Part shown: positions 8,129-16,723 of the stretch, piece after piece
How the letters are laid out: each line of letters starts with the position of its first letter
How positions within the stretch are numbered: position 1 is the stretch's first letter
Program-made: the position numbers and the translations under genes
Notes under the pieces: model-generated
The model's input: the letters and a program-made list of their open reading frames with translations, nothing else
What the model was told of the DNA's origin: nothing
Databases searched by the model: none
NCBI RefSeq assembly: GCF_018614135.1
Contig: NZ_JAGGOW010000029.1
Span: 1-64,000 of the forward strand
Source of the DNA: Streptomyces sp. ISL-66
GTDB lineage: Bacteria; Actinomycetota; Actinomycetes; Streptomycetales; Streptomycetaceae
Length of the DNA: 64,000 nt
Direction: 5' to 3'

Positions 8129-8338
8129 TCAGCGGCGTATGACGCCCGCGTCCTCGGCGTATTCACCGAGGACGACGACGCTCACGGCGGTCGCCGCGAA
8201 GACCTTGGCTGCCCGCAGGAAGCCGCCGACGCCGTGGCGGGACCGGGAGTCGGAGATGGCGGTGGCTCCTGTGGCCTTCGGCCGGGAGGTGCCCCCGGGG
8301 CGCGCGCCCTGGATCGGGATGAAGGTTGCGGTGCTCAT
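8129..8338 (-). CDS. Small conserved protein upstream of the HelD-like gene
   Basis: A 69-residue protein from the ATG at 8338; an in-frame extension to 8371 is possible. The C-terminal half (FLRAAKVFAATAVSVVVLGEYAEDAGVIRR) has a short hydrophobic segment and a VLGEY-AEDAGV ending that resembles a small protein family recurrent in Streptomyces. It is convergent with xpb and divergent from the HelD-like gene. The role is unknown. Confidence 0.55.
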   Translation of the reverse strand: MSTATFIPIQGARPGGTSRPKATGATAISDSRSRHGVGGFLRAAKVFAATAVSVVVLGEYAEDAGVIRR

Positions 8339-8710
8339 GGATCCATGGTGGCTTTTCGCCCCGCCCGGCACATCGCCCGCGGGTCGGAGCCTGCGGGCCT
8401 CCCGCCTACGACTACCGGCTCATGCGTCCCCCCACGAGCTCTACCCGAGGGAGGAGGCGGCCGAGCGGCACCCCTACGGCACCCGTTCGGGGGCATCGGG
8501 GGAAGGCACCTCCGACCTGGTGCGCGGCTCCGGGCCGGAGCCGCCCCGTCCGTCGTCATATTCGTTCGCGCGCCACGCGCCCGGTGACTACAATCTCCGC
8601 TCTTGCCGCCTCCCGCTGCCGTACCGGGGAGAGCCGCCCGCCGGACGGAAACCGGCGGGTCTGTCCGTCCGCATCACGCAGTCACCCTTGAAGCAGCAGG
8701 AGGCAGTTCC

Positions 8711-10867
8711 GTGCCCGCGCACGCCCACGCAGACGTCCCCACAGACACGTACGGCACCTCAGACGCAGACGCACACACAGACGTCGGCGCACAGGCTGAG
8801 ACAGACGCCGACACCGACGGCGCCGCCGATCCCCTGGGCCGCGAGCGGGCCCACCTCGCCGACTCCCGGTCCGCGCTCCGCGCGATGCGCGAGGACGTCG
8901 AGGCCCTCGACATCCGCGACGTCACCGCGAACTGGGTCAACGCGATCGTCCTGCAGGCCCAGATCGACGACCGCATCAAGGCCCTCGCGGACCTCGCCCA
9001 CACCCCCCTCTTCTTCGGACGCCTCGACTACCTGCACGCGCCCGGCGCCGAGCTCGCCGAAGGCGCGGAGGGCGAGCAGTTCTACATCGGCCGCCGCCAC
9101 GTCCACGACGCGGGCGGCGATCCGATGGTCATCGACTGGCGCGCACCCGTCTCCCAGCCCTTCTACCGGGCCTCGAAGGCCGACCCGCAGGACGTCTCGC
9201 TGCGCCGCCGCTTCGGTTACACGGGCGGCGAGCTGACCGCGTACGAGGACGAGCACCTCTGCGACCCCGCCGAGACGACGGCCGTCAGCAAGCTGCTCCA
9301 GCAGGAGATCGAGCGGCCGCGCGTCGGCCCCATGCGCGACATCGTCGCGACGATCCAGCCCGAGCAGGACGAGATCGTCCGTTCCGGCCTGTCCGGTTCG
9401 ATCTGCGTGCAGGGCGGCCCGGGCACCGGCAAGACGGCCGTCGGCCTGCACCGCGTCGCGTACCTCCTCTACGCGCACCGCGACCGCCTCGCCCGCACCG
9501 GCACCCTGGTCATCGGGCCGAACCGTTCCTTCCTGCACTACATCGAGCAGGTCCTGCCCGCCCTGGGCGAGCTGGAGGTCAAGCAGGCCACGGTCGACGA
9601 CCTGGTCACCCGCGCGGGCACGGAGGTGGGCGGCACGGACGCCGCCGCGACCGCCGTCGTCAAGGGCGATGCCCGGATGGCGCAGGTGCTGCGCCGCGCG
9701 GTCCACTCCCACGTGACGGAGCCCGTCGAACCGCTGATGGTCGTCCGCGGGTCGCGCCGCTGGCGCGTGCCGGCGTACGAGATCGCCGAGATCGTCGCGG
9801 AGCTCCAGAACCGCGACATCCGCTACGGCGCCGCGCGCGACGCCCTCCCGCAGCGGATCGCGCACGCGGTCCTCGTACGGATGGAGCAGGCGGGCGAGGC
9901 CCCGGACGACCGGGTCCAGGACGCGGTGGCCCGCAACCCGGCCGTCAAGGCCGTGGTCAAGGCGGTGTGGCCGCTGGTGGAACCGGCCAAGCTGGTGCTG
10001 CGCCTCCTCTCCGACGCGGAGTTCCTGGCGGCGCACGCGGAGGGGATCCTGTCGCGGGACGAACAGCGGCTGCTGCTGTGGGCCAAGCCGCCGCGCAGCG
10101 TGAAGTCGGCGAAGTGGTCGGCGGCGGACCTGGTCCTCATCGACGAGGCCACGGACCTGGTGGAGCGCACGCACTCGCTCGGCCACGTGGTCCTCGACGA
10201 GGCGCAGGACCTCTCGCCGATGCAGTACCGGGCGGTCGGCCGACGCTGCACGACCGGCTCGGCGACGGTCCTCGGCGACCTCGCGCAGGGCACGACCCCG
10301 TGGGCGACGCGCAGTTGGGACGAGGCGCTGGGGCACCTGGGCAAGCCGGGCGCGGTGCTGGAGGAGCTGACGGCGGGCTTCCGCGTGCCGCGCGAGGTGA
10401 TCGCCTACGCGTCCCGCCTGCTCCCGTCGATCTCCCCGGGCCTGGCCCCGGTCTCCTCGGTCCGCGAGACCCCGGGCTCGCTGGTCGTCACGCCGGTCGC
10501 GTCGTCGTGCGACCTCACCGGTTCGGTGATCGAGGCCTGCCGGTCCTCGCTGGCGCACGAGGGGTCGATCGGCCTGATCGCGGCGGACGCGCGGATCCCG
10601 GAGCTGGCGCAGGCCCTGGCCGCGGCGGGGCTCCCGTACCTCTCGCCCGGCGAGGAGACCACGGCGCGGGCGCGGCTGACGCTGGTGCCGGCGTCGCTGG
10701 CCAAGGGTCTGGAGTACGACTACGTCGTCCTGGACGAGCCGTCGGCGGTGGTCAGCGGCGAGCCCGACGAACGCACCGGCCTGCGCCGCCTGTACGTCTG
10801 CCTCACCCGAGCCGTATCGGGCCTGACCCTCGTCCATGCGGCGCCGCTGCCGGCGGCCCTGGCCTGA
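8711..10867 (+). CDS. HelD/HelR-like RNA polymerase-associated ATPase
   Basis: A 718-residue UvrD/Rep-like motor protein. Walker A (GGPGTGKT) lies near residues 235-242, LDEAQDLSPMQYR (Walker B) near 494-506, and GLEYDYVVLDEP plus RRLYVCLTRA near the end. The N-terminal coiled coil (ERAHLADSRSALRAMREDVEAL) and the layout fit HelD-type proteins, which release stalled RNA polymerase; Streptomyces HelR members protect against rifamycins. The GTG at 8711 was chosen for its AGGAGG site 6 bases upstream. Residues 8-40 form an acidic Asp/Thr/Ala-rich tail. A helicase role on DNA is the alternative. Confidence 0.85.
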   Translation: MPAHAHADVPTDTYGTSDADAHTDVGAQAETDADTDGAADPLGRERAHLADSRSALRAMREDVEALDIRDVTANWVNAIVLQAQIDDRIKALADLAHTPLFFGRLDYLHAPGAELAEGAEGEQFYIGRRHVHDAGGDPMVIDWRAPVSQPFYRASKADPQDVSLRRRFGYTGGELTAYEDEHLCDPAETTAVSKLLQQEIERPRVGPMRDIVATIQPEQDEIVRSGLSGSICVQGGPGTGKTAVGLHRVAYLLYAHRDRLARTGTLVIGPNRSFLHYIEQVLPALGELEVKQATVDDLVTRAGTEVGGTDAAATAVVKGDARMAQVLRRAVHSHVTEPVEPLMVVRGSRRWRVPAYEIAEIVAELQNRDIRYGAARDALPQRIAHAVLVRMEQAGEAPDDRVQDAVARNPAVKAVVKAVWPLVEPAKLVLRLLSDAEFLAAHAEGILSRDEQRLLLWAKPPRSVKSAKWSAADLVLIDEATDLVERTHSLGHVVLDEAQDLSPMQYRAVGRRCTTGSATVLGDLAQGTTPWATRSWDEALGHLGKPGAVLEELTAGFRVPREVIAYASRLLPSISPGLAPVSSVRETPGSLVVTPVASSCDLTGSVIEACRSSLAHEGSIGLIAADARIPELAQALAAAGLPYLSPGEETTARARLTLVPASLAKGLEYDYVVLDEPSAVVSGEPDERTGLRRLYVCLTRAVSGLTLVHAAPLPAALA

Positions 10868-10984
10868 CCCAACCCTCCCCGGGCCGGCCCGGACCCGTAA
10901 GGCCCGGGCCCGGCGCGGCGCCAAATCCAGCCCCGCCGGCGTCTGAGGCGCGGCCCGGCCCGGCTCGGCAGGCGAAGGGCCGGC

Positions 10985-11686
10985 TCAGCCCAGGACGGCC
11001 CGCCAGTCCGCGACAGCGGCCGCGGAGACCGGCCGCCCCCACCCGGAGGGACGGGCCGCGCCGCCGATGTGGAAGGCGTCGATGCCCGCCTCGCACAGCA
11101 CCGGCAGGTGCGACAGCGCCAGGCCGCCGCCGACCAGGATCCGCGGTTCGTAGCCGGGCGCCCCCGCCTTCGCCGCCTCCGCCTCGGCCAGCAAGACCGG
11201 CAGACCCTCGCCGACCCCGGCCGCCGAGCCCGCGGTCAGGTACGTGTCCAGGCCGGGCAGCTCGGCCAGCGCCTTGCGGAGCTGGTCCCGGTCGCCGGCC
11301 CGGTCGATCGCCCGGTGGAACGTCCACCGGCATCCGTCGAGCTCCGCCAGGAGCGCCTCGACGGCGGCCAGGTCGAGGCCGCCGTCCGGGTTCAGGAAAC
11401 CGAGCACGAACTCCTCCGCGCCCTCCGCGCGCAGCGCCCGCGCCTCCGCGACCAGCCGCTCCAGGTCCTCGGCGGAGCCCGCCGAGAAGCCGTCGGCCCT
11501 GCGGAGCATCACGCGCAGCGGGATGTCGACCGCCTCCCTGATCGCCGCGAAGGTCTCGCGCGACGGGGTCAGCCCGTCGGCGGCCATGTCGGTGACCAGT
11601 TCGAGTCGGTCCGCCCCACCGGCCCGGGCCGCGACCGCGTCCTCCACGTCGAGGGCGATCACCTCCAGGAGCGCACGGTTGCTCAT
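10985..11686 (-). CDS. cutC: CutC-family copper homeostasis protein
   Basis: A 233-residue TIM-barrel protein. Typical CutC signatures are LEVIALDVEDAVAARAGGADRLEL at the N-terminus (first strand and helix), FHRAIDR near residues 124-130 and ILVGGGL near 190. Proteins of this family were linked to copper tolerance in bacteria, but their biochemical role is not settled. Upstream, at 11716-11731, lies a near-palindrome resembling a DasR site, which would be unexpected for a copper gene. It is convergent with the HelD-like gene; the 117-bp gap holds only GC-rich imperfect inverted repeats. Confidence 0.9.
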   Translation of the reverse strand: MSNRALLEVIALDVEDAVAARAGGADRLELVTDMAADGLTPSRETFAAIREAVDIPLRVMLRRADGFSAGSAEDLERLVAEARALRAEGAEEFVLGFLNPDGGLDLAAVEALLAELDGCRWTFHRAIDRAGDRDQLRKALAELPGLDTYLTAGSAAGVGEGLPVLLAEAEAAKAGAPGYEPRILVGGGLALSHLPVLCEAGIDAFHIGGAARPSGWGRPVSAAAVADWRAVLG

Positions 11687-11715
11687 GTAATCCCATCCTT
11701 AGTCCCGTAATGGAA

Positions 11716-11731
11716 ATAGGTCTAGTCCAAT
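11716..11731. promoter_or_regulatory. DasR-like (dre) palindrome before cutC
   Basis: The 16-mer ATAGGTCTAGTCCAAT matches the dre consensus AGTGGTCTAGACCACT at 11-12 of 16 positions, depending on the allowed second and fifteenth bases. It is centred about 38 bp before the cutC start. Confidence 0.45.
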
Positions 11732-11789
11732 ATCCAGGGTACGGGCCTTCACCCACGCTTCACCAGCACCATCACGCCACCACCACAAT

Positions 11790-12521
11790 GTGCGCATGAC
11801 ATCCGACGCGACGCATCGCGAGAAGAAGCTCCGCGCCCGCTGGCAGAGCGCCACCACTGCCGCCGGGGCCCCGGCCGACCGCGACCCGGCCCCCTACGCC
11901 GACCGCCTCCTGACGGCCTGGGCGGAGCCGCAGCGCAAGTTCCACACCACCGCCCACCTGGCCGACGTACTCGCACGGATCGACGTACTCGCCGCGCACA
12001 CGGCGGACGACGCGGACGCCCCGAACCCGGCCGCCCCGAACCCGGCCGCCCCGGACACGGCCGCCCCGGACACGGCCGCCATCGAGCTCGCCGCCTGGTT
12101 CCACGACGCCGTCTACCGTCCCGACCGGTCCGAGAACGAGGAGCGCAGCGCCGCCCTCGCCGAGCGCGCCCTCCCCGAGCTCGGCATCGACGCGGCCACC
12201 ACCGCCGAGGTGGCCCGGCTCGTCCGCCTCACCGTCACCCACGACCCCGCTCCCGGCGACACCAACGGCGAGGTCCTGTGCGACGCGGACCTCGCCGTCC
12301 TCGCGGGCACCCCGGCCGAGTACGCGGCGTACGCGGCGGCCGTGCGCGCCGAGTACGGGTTCGTCCCCGACGGGGCCTTCCGCGACGGCCGCGCCGCCGT
12401 CCTGCGCCAGCTCCTGGCCCTGCCCCGGCTCTTCCGGACCCCGTACGGGGCCGCGCACTGGGAGGCCCCGGCCCGCGCCAACCTGGCGGCGGAGCTCGAG
12501 CGGCTCATTTCACACACCTGA
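11790..12521 (+). CDS. HD-domain phosphohydrolase-like protein
   Basis: A 243-residue protein of the predicted metal-dependent HD superfamily. The pattern FHTTAHL, then AAWFHDAVY near residues 101-109, then a later CDADLAVL gives the expected His and Asp ligands. The substrate is unknown. Residues about 77-96 are a PNPAA/PDTAA repeat encoded by four 15-bp units, apparently a loop expansion between the first His and the HD motif. The GTG at 11790 and an ATG at 11796 are equally plausible starts. Downstream, 48 bp away, is the efflux gene. Confidence 0.8.
   Translation: MRMTSDATHREKKLRARWQSATTAAGAPADRDPAPYADRLLTAWAEPQRKFHTTAHLADVLARIDVLAAHTADDADAPNPAAPNPAAPDTAAPDTAAIELAAWFHDAVYRPDRSENEERSAALAERALPELGIDAATTAEVARLVRLTVTHDPAPGDTNGEVLCDADLAVLAGTPAEYAAYAAAVRAEYGFVPDGAFRDGRAAVLRQLLALPRLFRTPYGAAHWEAPARANLAAELERLISHT
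12018..12077 (+). repeat. 15-bp minisatellite in the HD gene
   Basis: Four tandem 15-bp units (two reading gccccgaacccggcc, two reading gccccggacacggcc), in frame. They encode a Pro/Ala loop. Confidence 0.95.
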
Positions 12522-12569
12522 TACGAAACGGGGGGAATCCGATCACGCCGGCGACGGTTGATGTAGTTC

Positions 12570-13814
12570 ATGCCCGTTGCAGCCGAACGCACCCGCGCCC
12601 GCATGCCCGTCGCCGTCTATGTCCTCGGCCTCTCCGTCTTCGCACTCGGGACCAGCGAGTTCATGCTCTCCGGGCTCCTGCCGCCCATCGCCGATGACAT
12701 GGGCGTCACCATTCCCCAGGCGGGCCTGCTCATATCCGCCTTCGCGATCGGCATGGTCATCGGTGCGCCACTGTTGGCCGTCGCCACGCTGCGGCTGCCC
12801 CGCCGCACCACCCTCGTCTCGCTCATCAGCCTCTTCGGCCTGGGGCAGGTCGCGGGCGCGCTGGCCCCCTCGTACGAGCTGCTCTTCGCCTCCCGCATCG
12901 TCTCCGCACTCGCCTGCGCCGGCTTCTGGGCCGTCGGCGCGGCCGTCGCCATCGCCATGGTCGAGCAGCACCAGCGGGCGCGCGCCATGGCCGTCATGAT
13001 CGGCGGGCTCTCCATCGCCAACGTCCTCGGCGTCCCGGCCGGGGCGTTCCTCGGCGAGACCCTGGGCTGGCGTTCCGCGTTCTGGTCGGTCGGCGCGGCC
13101 TCCGCCATCGCGCTCGCCGGCATCCTCGCCCTGATCCCGCGGATCCCGCTGCCCGCCGAGAAGCCGACGCTCTCGCGCGAGCTGCGCATCTACCGCGACC
13201 GCCAGGTCTGGCTGTCGATCGGCGTCACCGCGCTCGCCGCGGGCGGCGTGTTCTGCGCGTTCAGCTACCTGTCCCCGCTGCTCACGGACGTGGCCGGGCT
13301 GGATTCCGGCTGGGTGCCGTGGATCCTCGGCCTCTTCGGGGTGGGCGCGCTGCTGGGCACCACCCTGGGCGGGCGGATCGCCGACGCGCACCTCTTCGGC
13401 GTGATGCTCTGGGGGATCACCGCCTCCACCGTCTTCCTGGCGGCGCTGGCCCTGCTGGCCTCCACGGCAGCGGCCGCGATCGGGCTCTCGTTCCTGATCG
13501 GCTTCTCGGCGTTCTTCACCGCCCCGGCGCTCAACGCCCGCATGTTCAACGTCGCGGGCGCCGCCCCGACCCTGGCCGGGGCGACGACGACGGCCGCCTT
13601 CAACCTCGGCAACACCGGCGGCCCCTGGCTCGGCGGCACCGTCATCGACGCCGGCTACGGCTTCTCCGCCACCGCCTGGGCCGGCGCCGCGATGACGGTC
13701 ACCGCCATCGCCCTGGGCCTCGTGTCCCTCCGCCTGGACCGCCGCACCCCCGCCCGGACCCGCCTGGTGGCCACGTCGACGCCGCCGCTGACGGCCGCGA
13801 CCGAGAAGGTTTAA
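12570..13814 (+). CDS. MFS drug efflux transporter, Cmx/CmrA-like
   Basis: A 414-residue, 12-segment major facilitator of the DHA1 type. The start VYVLGLSVFALGTSEFMLSGLLPPIADDMGV and the helix 2-3 loop LRLPRRTT resemble the chloramphenicol exporters Cmx/CmrA. It should export a hydrophobic drug by proton antiport across the inner membrane; chloramphenicol is the family's usual substrate but is not proven here. The final codons and stop lie in a 23-bp tandem duplication (13791-13836). The second unit sits after the stop. Confidence 0.85.
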   Translation: MPVAAERTRARMPVAVYVLGLSVFALGTSEFMLSGLLPPIADDMGVTIPQAGLLISAFAIGMVIGAPLLAVATLRLPRRTTLVSLISLFGLGQVAGALAPSYELLFASRIVSALACAGFWAVGAAVAIAMVEQHQRARAMAVMIGGLSIANVLGVPAGAFLGETLGWRSAFWSVGAASAIALAGILALIPRIPLPAEKPTLSRELRIYRDRQVWLSIGVTALAAGGVFCAFSYLSPLLTDVAGLDSGWVPWILGLFGVGALLGTTLGGRIADAHLFGVMLWGITASTVFLAALALLASTAAAAIGLSFLIGFSAFFTAPALNARMFNVAGAAPTLAGATTTAAFNLGNTGGPWLGGTVIDAGYGFSATAWAGAAMTVTAIALGLVSLRLDRRTPARTRLVATSTPPLTAATEKV

Positions 13815-13836
13815 CGGCCGCGACCGGGAAGGTCTA
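13791..13836 (+). repeat. 23-bp tandem duplication across the MFS stop codon
   Basis: Two units, 13791-13813 and 13814-13836, with two differences. The TAA stop spans the junction. Confidence 0.9.
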
Positions 13837-13855
13837 GCCGAGCACCCCGCAGGGC

Positions 13856-14122
13856 CTACGCCGGGCGTCCCTTCGGCCGGCGCAGGCCCGCCCGGGTCAG
13901 GCGGCGGACCAGTTCCTTGCTGCCGATCTCGACCGCGCCCGCGGCCACCGCGTCCGCGTACCGCTGCTCGGGCACGTCGTAGTGGTCGCGCTCGAAGGCC
14001 TTGGGCGGGCAGCCGATCGATGCCGCGAAGGCGTGCAGCTCCTCGTACGAGACGTCGCTGACCAGGTGCGACCACATCCGGCCGTGGCCCGGCCAGGTCG
14101 GCGGGTCGATGTACACGGTCAC
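13856..14122 (-). CDS. DUF4031 domain protein
   Basis: An 88-residue protein beginning MTVYIDPPTWPGHGRMWSHL and containing SYEELHAFAASIGCPPKAFERDHYDVPEQRY. This matches my recollection of the DUF4031 family, a small, widely conserved group of unknown role with several invariant His, Asp and Tyr residues. It sits just downstream of the next reverse gene (8-bp gap), and the two are probably co-transcribed. Confidence 0.8.
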   Translation of the reverse strand: MTVYIDPPTWPGHGRMWSHLVSDVSYEELHAFAASIGCPPKAFERDHYDVPEQRYADAVAAGAVEIGSKELVRRLTRAGLRRPKGRPA

Positions 14123-14129
14123 CGGCGGC

Positions 14130-14510
14130 TCATTCGACGCGCCCGCCGAAGACCGGTCCGAGCCCGCCCACCGGCGCCACCCGCACGCCGGCCTCCGAGC
14201 ACACCCACTGCGGGTCCGTTCCGAGCTCGGGCTCCACGTCCAGCGCGTGCGGCTCGCCGTGGTTGCAGACCGGGCACAGCGGCCAGCGCCCGTGCTTCTG
14301 CAGCAGCGCGTCCTTCACGTCCTGGGCGACGAGTCCGGCGAGGTAGTCGACACCCTCCGGCCACTGCTCCACCCACCAACGGCGGTGCGTGACCGAGTCC
14401 TCGACGAGGGAGACGACATCGGCTTCGGCGGCCTCGCCCGCGACGAGATCGGCGAGTACGAGGGCGCGGGCGGCGTGCAGCGCCTGTTCCAAAGGGGTCG
14501 CGTGGTCCAT
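14130..14510 (-). CDS. Conserved hypothetical protein with CxxC
   Basis: A 126-residue protein. The N-terminal half is acidic and helical (QALHAARALVLADLVAGEAAEADVV); RRWWVEQWPEGVDYL follows. The C-terminal half has CPVCNHGEPHALDVEPELGTDPQWVC, a CxxC plus a later Cys and His that could bind zinc. It appears conserved in Streptomyces. The start is taken at ATG 14510, in MDHATPLEQ; an in-frame start at 14573 would add 21 residues. It is divergent from murR. The role is unknown. Confidence 0.7.
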   Translation of the reverse strand: MDHATPLEQALHAARALVLADLVAGEAAEADVVSLVEDSVTHRRWWVEQWPEGVDYLAGLVAQDVKDALLQKHGRWPLCPVCNHGEPHALDVEPELGTDPQWVCSEAGVRVAPVGGLGPVFGGRVE

Positions 14511-14597
14511 GGACACATTGTGGACCCGCGCGGGCCAAGTGGCGAAGGTCCTCTTGACCGCCGGCGTACGCACCCTTGTGAGGTGCCTTGTGGCGTC

Positions 14598-14630
14598 TTG
14601 ACGCCCGCCCGGACTGAAAATAGATTTCAG
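14598..14630 (+). promoter_or_regulatory. murR promoter overlapping a CTGAAA-N5-TTTCAG operator
   Basis: TTGACG (14598-14603), a 17-base spacer and TAGATT (14621-14626) form a good housekeeping promoter. The -10 lies inside a perfect dyad, CTGAAA at 14614-14619 and TTTCAG at 14625-14630. Transcription would begin at about 14633, the first base of the murR GTG, which implies a leaderless message and autorepression. Confidence 0.7.
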
Positions 14631-14632
14631 AC

Positions 14633-15682
14633 GTGAGCAAGCATGTGAAAGAAGCCTTCAGTAGTAGGAGTACTGGTACTGGTCCTAGTACGAGTGGTAC
14701 GGGTGGCAGTGGCGGCACCGACCCCGAGTCGGCACCCGCACCCCCCGTCCCCGCGCCCCCCGTCCCCGCACCTCCCGTCCCCGCCCCCGCCGCCCTGCGG
14801 GCCCGCGTGCGCAGCCTCGGCCCCTCGATGACCCGCTCCATGCAGGCCGTCGCCGAAGCCGTCGCCGCCGACCCCGCCGCCTGCGCCGCGCTCACCGTCA
14901 CCGACCTCGCCGCCCGCACCGGCACCAGCGAGGCCACCGTCGTGCGCACCGCCCGCCTCCTCGGCTACCCCGGCTACCGCGACCTGCGCCTCGCGCTCGC
15001 CGCCCTCGCCGCGCAGCAGGAGTCCGGCGCGGCGCCCGCCGTCACCGTGGACATAGCGCTCGACGACTCCCTCGCGGACGTCGTCGCCAAGCTGGCCCAC
15101 GAGGAGGCGCAGACCCTCGCCGACACCGCCGCCGGCCTCGACGTCGCCGCCCTCGGCTCGGCCGTCTCCGCCCTCGCGGCAGCCCGCCGCATCGAGATCT
15201 ACGGAGTCGGCGCCTCCGGCCTCGTCGCCCAGGACCTCGCCCAGAAGCTCCAGCGCATCGGTCTCGTCGCCCACGCGCACAACGACCCGCACCTGGCCGT
15301 CACCACCGCCGTCCTGCTCCGCCCCGGCGACGTGGCCGTCGCCATCACCTACTCCGGCGGCACCGGCGACGTCATCGAGCCCCTGCGGATCGCCTTCGAG
15401 CGCGGCGCCACCACCCTCGCGCTCACCGGCCGCCCGAACGCCCCCGTCGTCCACTACGCCGACCTCGTACTGGCCACCTCCGCCGCCCGCGAGACCCAGC
15501 TGCGCCCGGCCGCAATGTCCAGCCGGACCAGCCAACTCCTCGTCGTCGACTGCCTCTTCGTCGGCGTGGCGCAGCAGACGTACGAGACCGCCGCGCCCGC
15601 GCTCGCAGCCTCGTACGAGGCGCTCGCGCCCCGGCACCACACCCCCGTACCCACCATCAAGCGCGACAGCACCACCCGCTAG
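14633..15682 (+). CDS. murR: MurR/RpiR-family transcriptional regulator
   Basis: A 349-residue regulator. The N-terminal helix-turn-helix (about residues 60-130, TVTDLAARTGTSEATVVRTARLLGYPGYRDLRL) is followed by a SIS sugar-phosphate-binding domain (about 170-310, IYGVGASGLVAQDLAQKLQRIG and ITYSGGTGDVIEP). The first 55 residues are a Ser/Gly/Pro-rich tail with PAPPV repeats. It heads an operon with murQ and a PTS gene, so it probably represses N-acetylmuramic acid use and responds to MurNAc-6-phosphate. The GTG at 14633 coincides with the predicted transcription start and has no ribosome site, consistent with leaderless translation. Confidence 0.85.
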   Translation: MSKHVKEAFSSRSTGTGPSTSGTGGSGGTDPESAPAPPVPAPPVPAPPVPAPAALRARVRSLGPSMTRSMQAVAEAVAADPAACAALTVTDLAARTGTSEATVVRTARLLGYPGYRDLRLALAALAAQQESGAAPAVTVDIALDDSLADVVAKLAHEEAQTLADTAAGLDVAALGSAVSALAAARRIEIYGVGASGLVAQDLAQKLQRIGLVAHAHNDPHLAVTTAVLLRPGDVAVAITYSGGTGDVIEPLRIAFERGATTLALTGRPNAPVVHYADLVLATSAARETQLRPAAMSSRTSQLLVVDCLFVGVAQQTYETAAPALAASYEALAPRHHTPVPTIKRDSTTR

Positions 15683-15710
15683 CAGCCCGCCGGCCCAGGA
15701 GCCCCCACCC

Positions 15711-16688
15711 ATGACCGCGTACGCCGAACTCCGCGCCCAGCTCGCCACCTTGACCACCGAGGCCTTCCGCCCCGAACTGGCCGGGATCGACCGGCTGCCC
15801 ACCCTGGAGATCGCCCGCCTCATGAACGCCGAGGACGCCACCGTCCCGGCCGCCGTGGCCGGGCAGCTGGAGCAGATCGCCGCCGCCATCGACGGGATCG
15901 CCGAGCGGATGGCCCGCGGCGGCCGCCTGGTCTACGCGGGAGCCGGCACCGCCGGCCGGATGGGCGTCCTGGACGCCAGCGAGTGCCCGCCCACCTTCAA
16001 CACCGACCCCTCCGAAGTCGTCGGCCTCATCGCGGGCGGTCCCTCCGCCATGGTCAAGGCCGTCGAAGGCGCCGAGGACTCCAAGGAACTGGCCGCCGAG
16101 GACCTGACCGCGCTGGCCCTGACCGCCGAGGACACCGTCATCGGGATCTCCGCCTCCGGCCGCACCCCGTACGCGATCGGCGCCGTCGAGTTCGCCCGCG
16201 CCCGCGGCGCGCTCACCGTCGGCCTGTCCTGCAACGCCGGCTCCGCGCTCGCCGCGGCCGCCGACCACGGCATCGAGGTCGTCGTCGGCCCCGAACTCCT
16301 CACGGGTTCCACCCGGCTGAAGGCCGGCACCGCGCAGAAGCTCGTACTCAACCTCATCTCGACCCTCACGATGATCCGGCTCGGCAAGACGTACGGAAAC
16401 CTGATGGTCGACATGCGCTCCTCCAACGAGAAGCTGCGCGCCCGCGCCCGCCGCATCGTCTCGCTGGCGACCGGCGCCCCGGACGAGGAGATCGAGGCCG
16501 CGCTCACCGCGTCCGACGGCGAGGTCAAGCAGGCCATCCTCGTCATCCTCGGCGGCGTCGACGGCCCCACGGCCGCCGGACTGCTCACCGCTTCCCGGGG
16601 CCACCTCCGGGCCGCCCTCGCCCAGACCTCGCCCAGAGCTCGCCCAGACCTCCCGCTGACTCCCGCTGACCCTCACCGATCCCGCTGA
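15711..16688 (+). CDS. murQ: N-acetylmuramic acid 6-phosphate etherase
   Basis: A 325-residue SIS-domain enzyme. It cleaves the lactyl ether of MurNAc-6-phosphate to give GlcNAc-6-phosphate and lactate. Visible signatures are LVYAGAGTAGRMGVLDASECPPTF (about residues 73-96), GVDGPTAAGLL near 283 and STLTMIRLGKTYGNLMVDM near 225-243, as in MurQ. The last 20 residues (QTSPRARPDLPL...) come from 11-bp and 10-bp tandem repeats and look like an extension beyond the normal end. The product feeds nagA, present at 35432. It lies 28 bp after murR. Confidence 0.95.
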   Translation: MTAYAELRAQLATLTTEAFRPELAGIDRLPTLEIARLMNAEDATVPAAVAGQLEQIAAAIDGIAERMARGGRLVYAGAGTAGRMGVLDASECPPTFNTDPSEVVGLIAGGPSAMVKAVEGAEDSKELAAEDLTALALTAEDTVIGISASGRTPYAIGAVEFARARGALTVGLSCNAGSALAAAADHGIEVVVGPELLTGSTRLKAGTAQKLVLNLISTLTMIRLGKTYGNLMVDMRSSNEKLRARARRIVSLATGAPDEEIEAALTASDGEVKQAILVILGGVDGPTAAGLLTASRGHLRAALAQTSPRARPDLPLTPADPHRSR

Positions 16689-16689
16689 C
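16619..16689 (+). repeat. Tandem repeats across the murQ 3' end
   Basis: Three 11-bp units (cgcccagacct and variants, 16619-16651), then three copies of tcccgctgac. The murQ TGA stop lies in the last of these. Confidence 0.85.
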
Positions 16690-16723
16690 CCCGGCCGAAC
16701 CCGAGCAGCAAGGCGAACACCAC

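Noticed and set aside
8340-8710. Rifamycin-associated element before the HelD-like gene
   Set aside because: No convincing inverted motif of that type could be seen, so rifamycin induction is not claimed.
8759-10924. 721-codon reverse frame opposite the HelD-like gene
   Set aside because: Shadow frame of a strongly recognised + strand gene.
10868-10984. Terminator between the HelD-like gene and cutC
   Set aside because: Only several overlapping imperfect GC-rich inverted repeats; no single stem is convincing.
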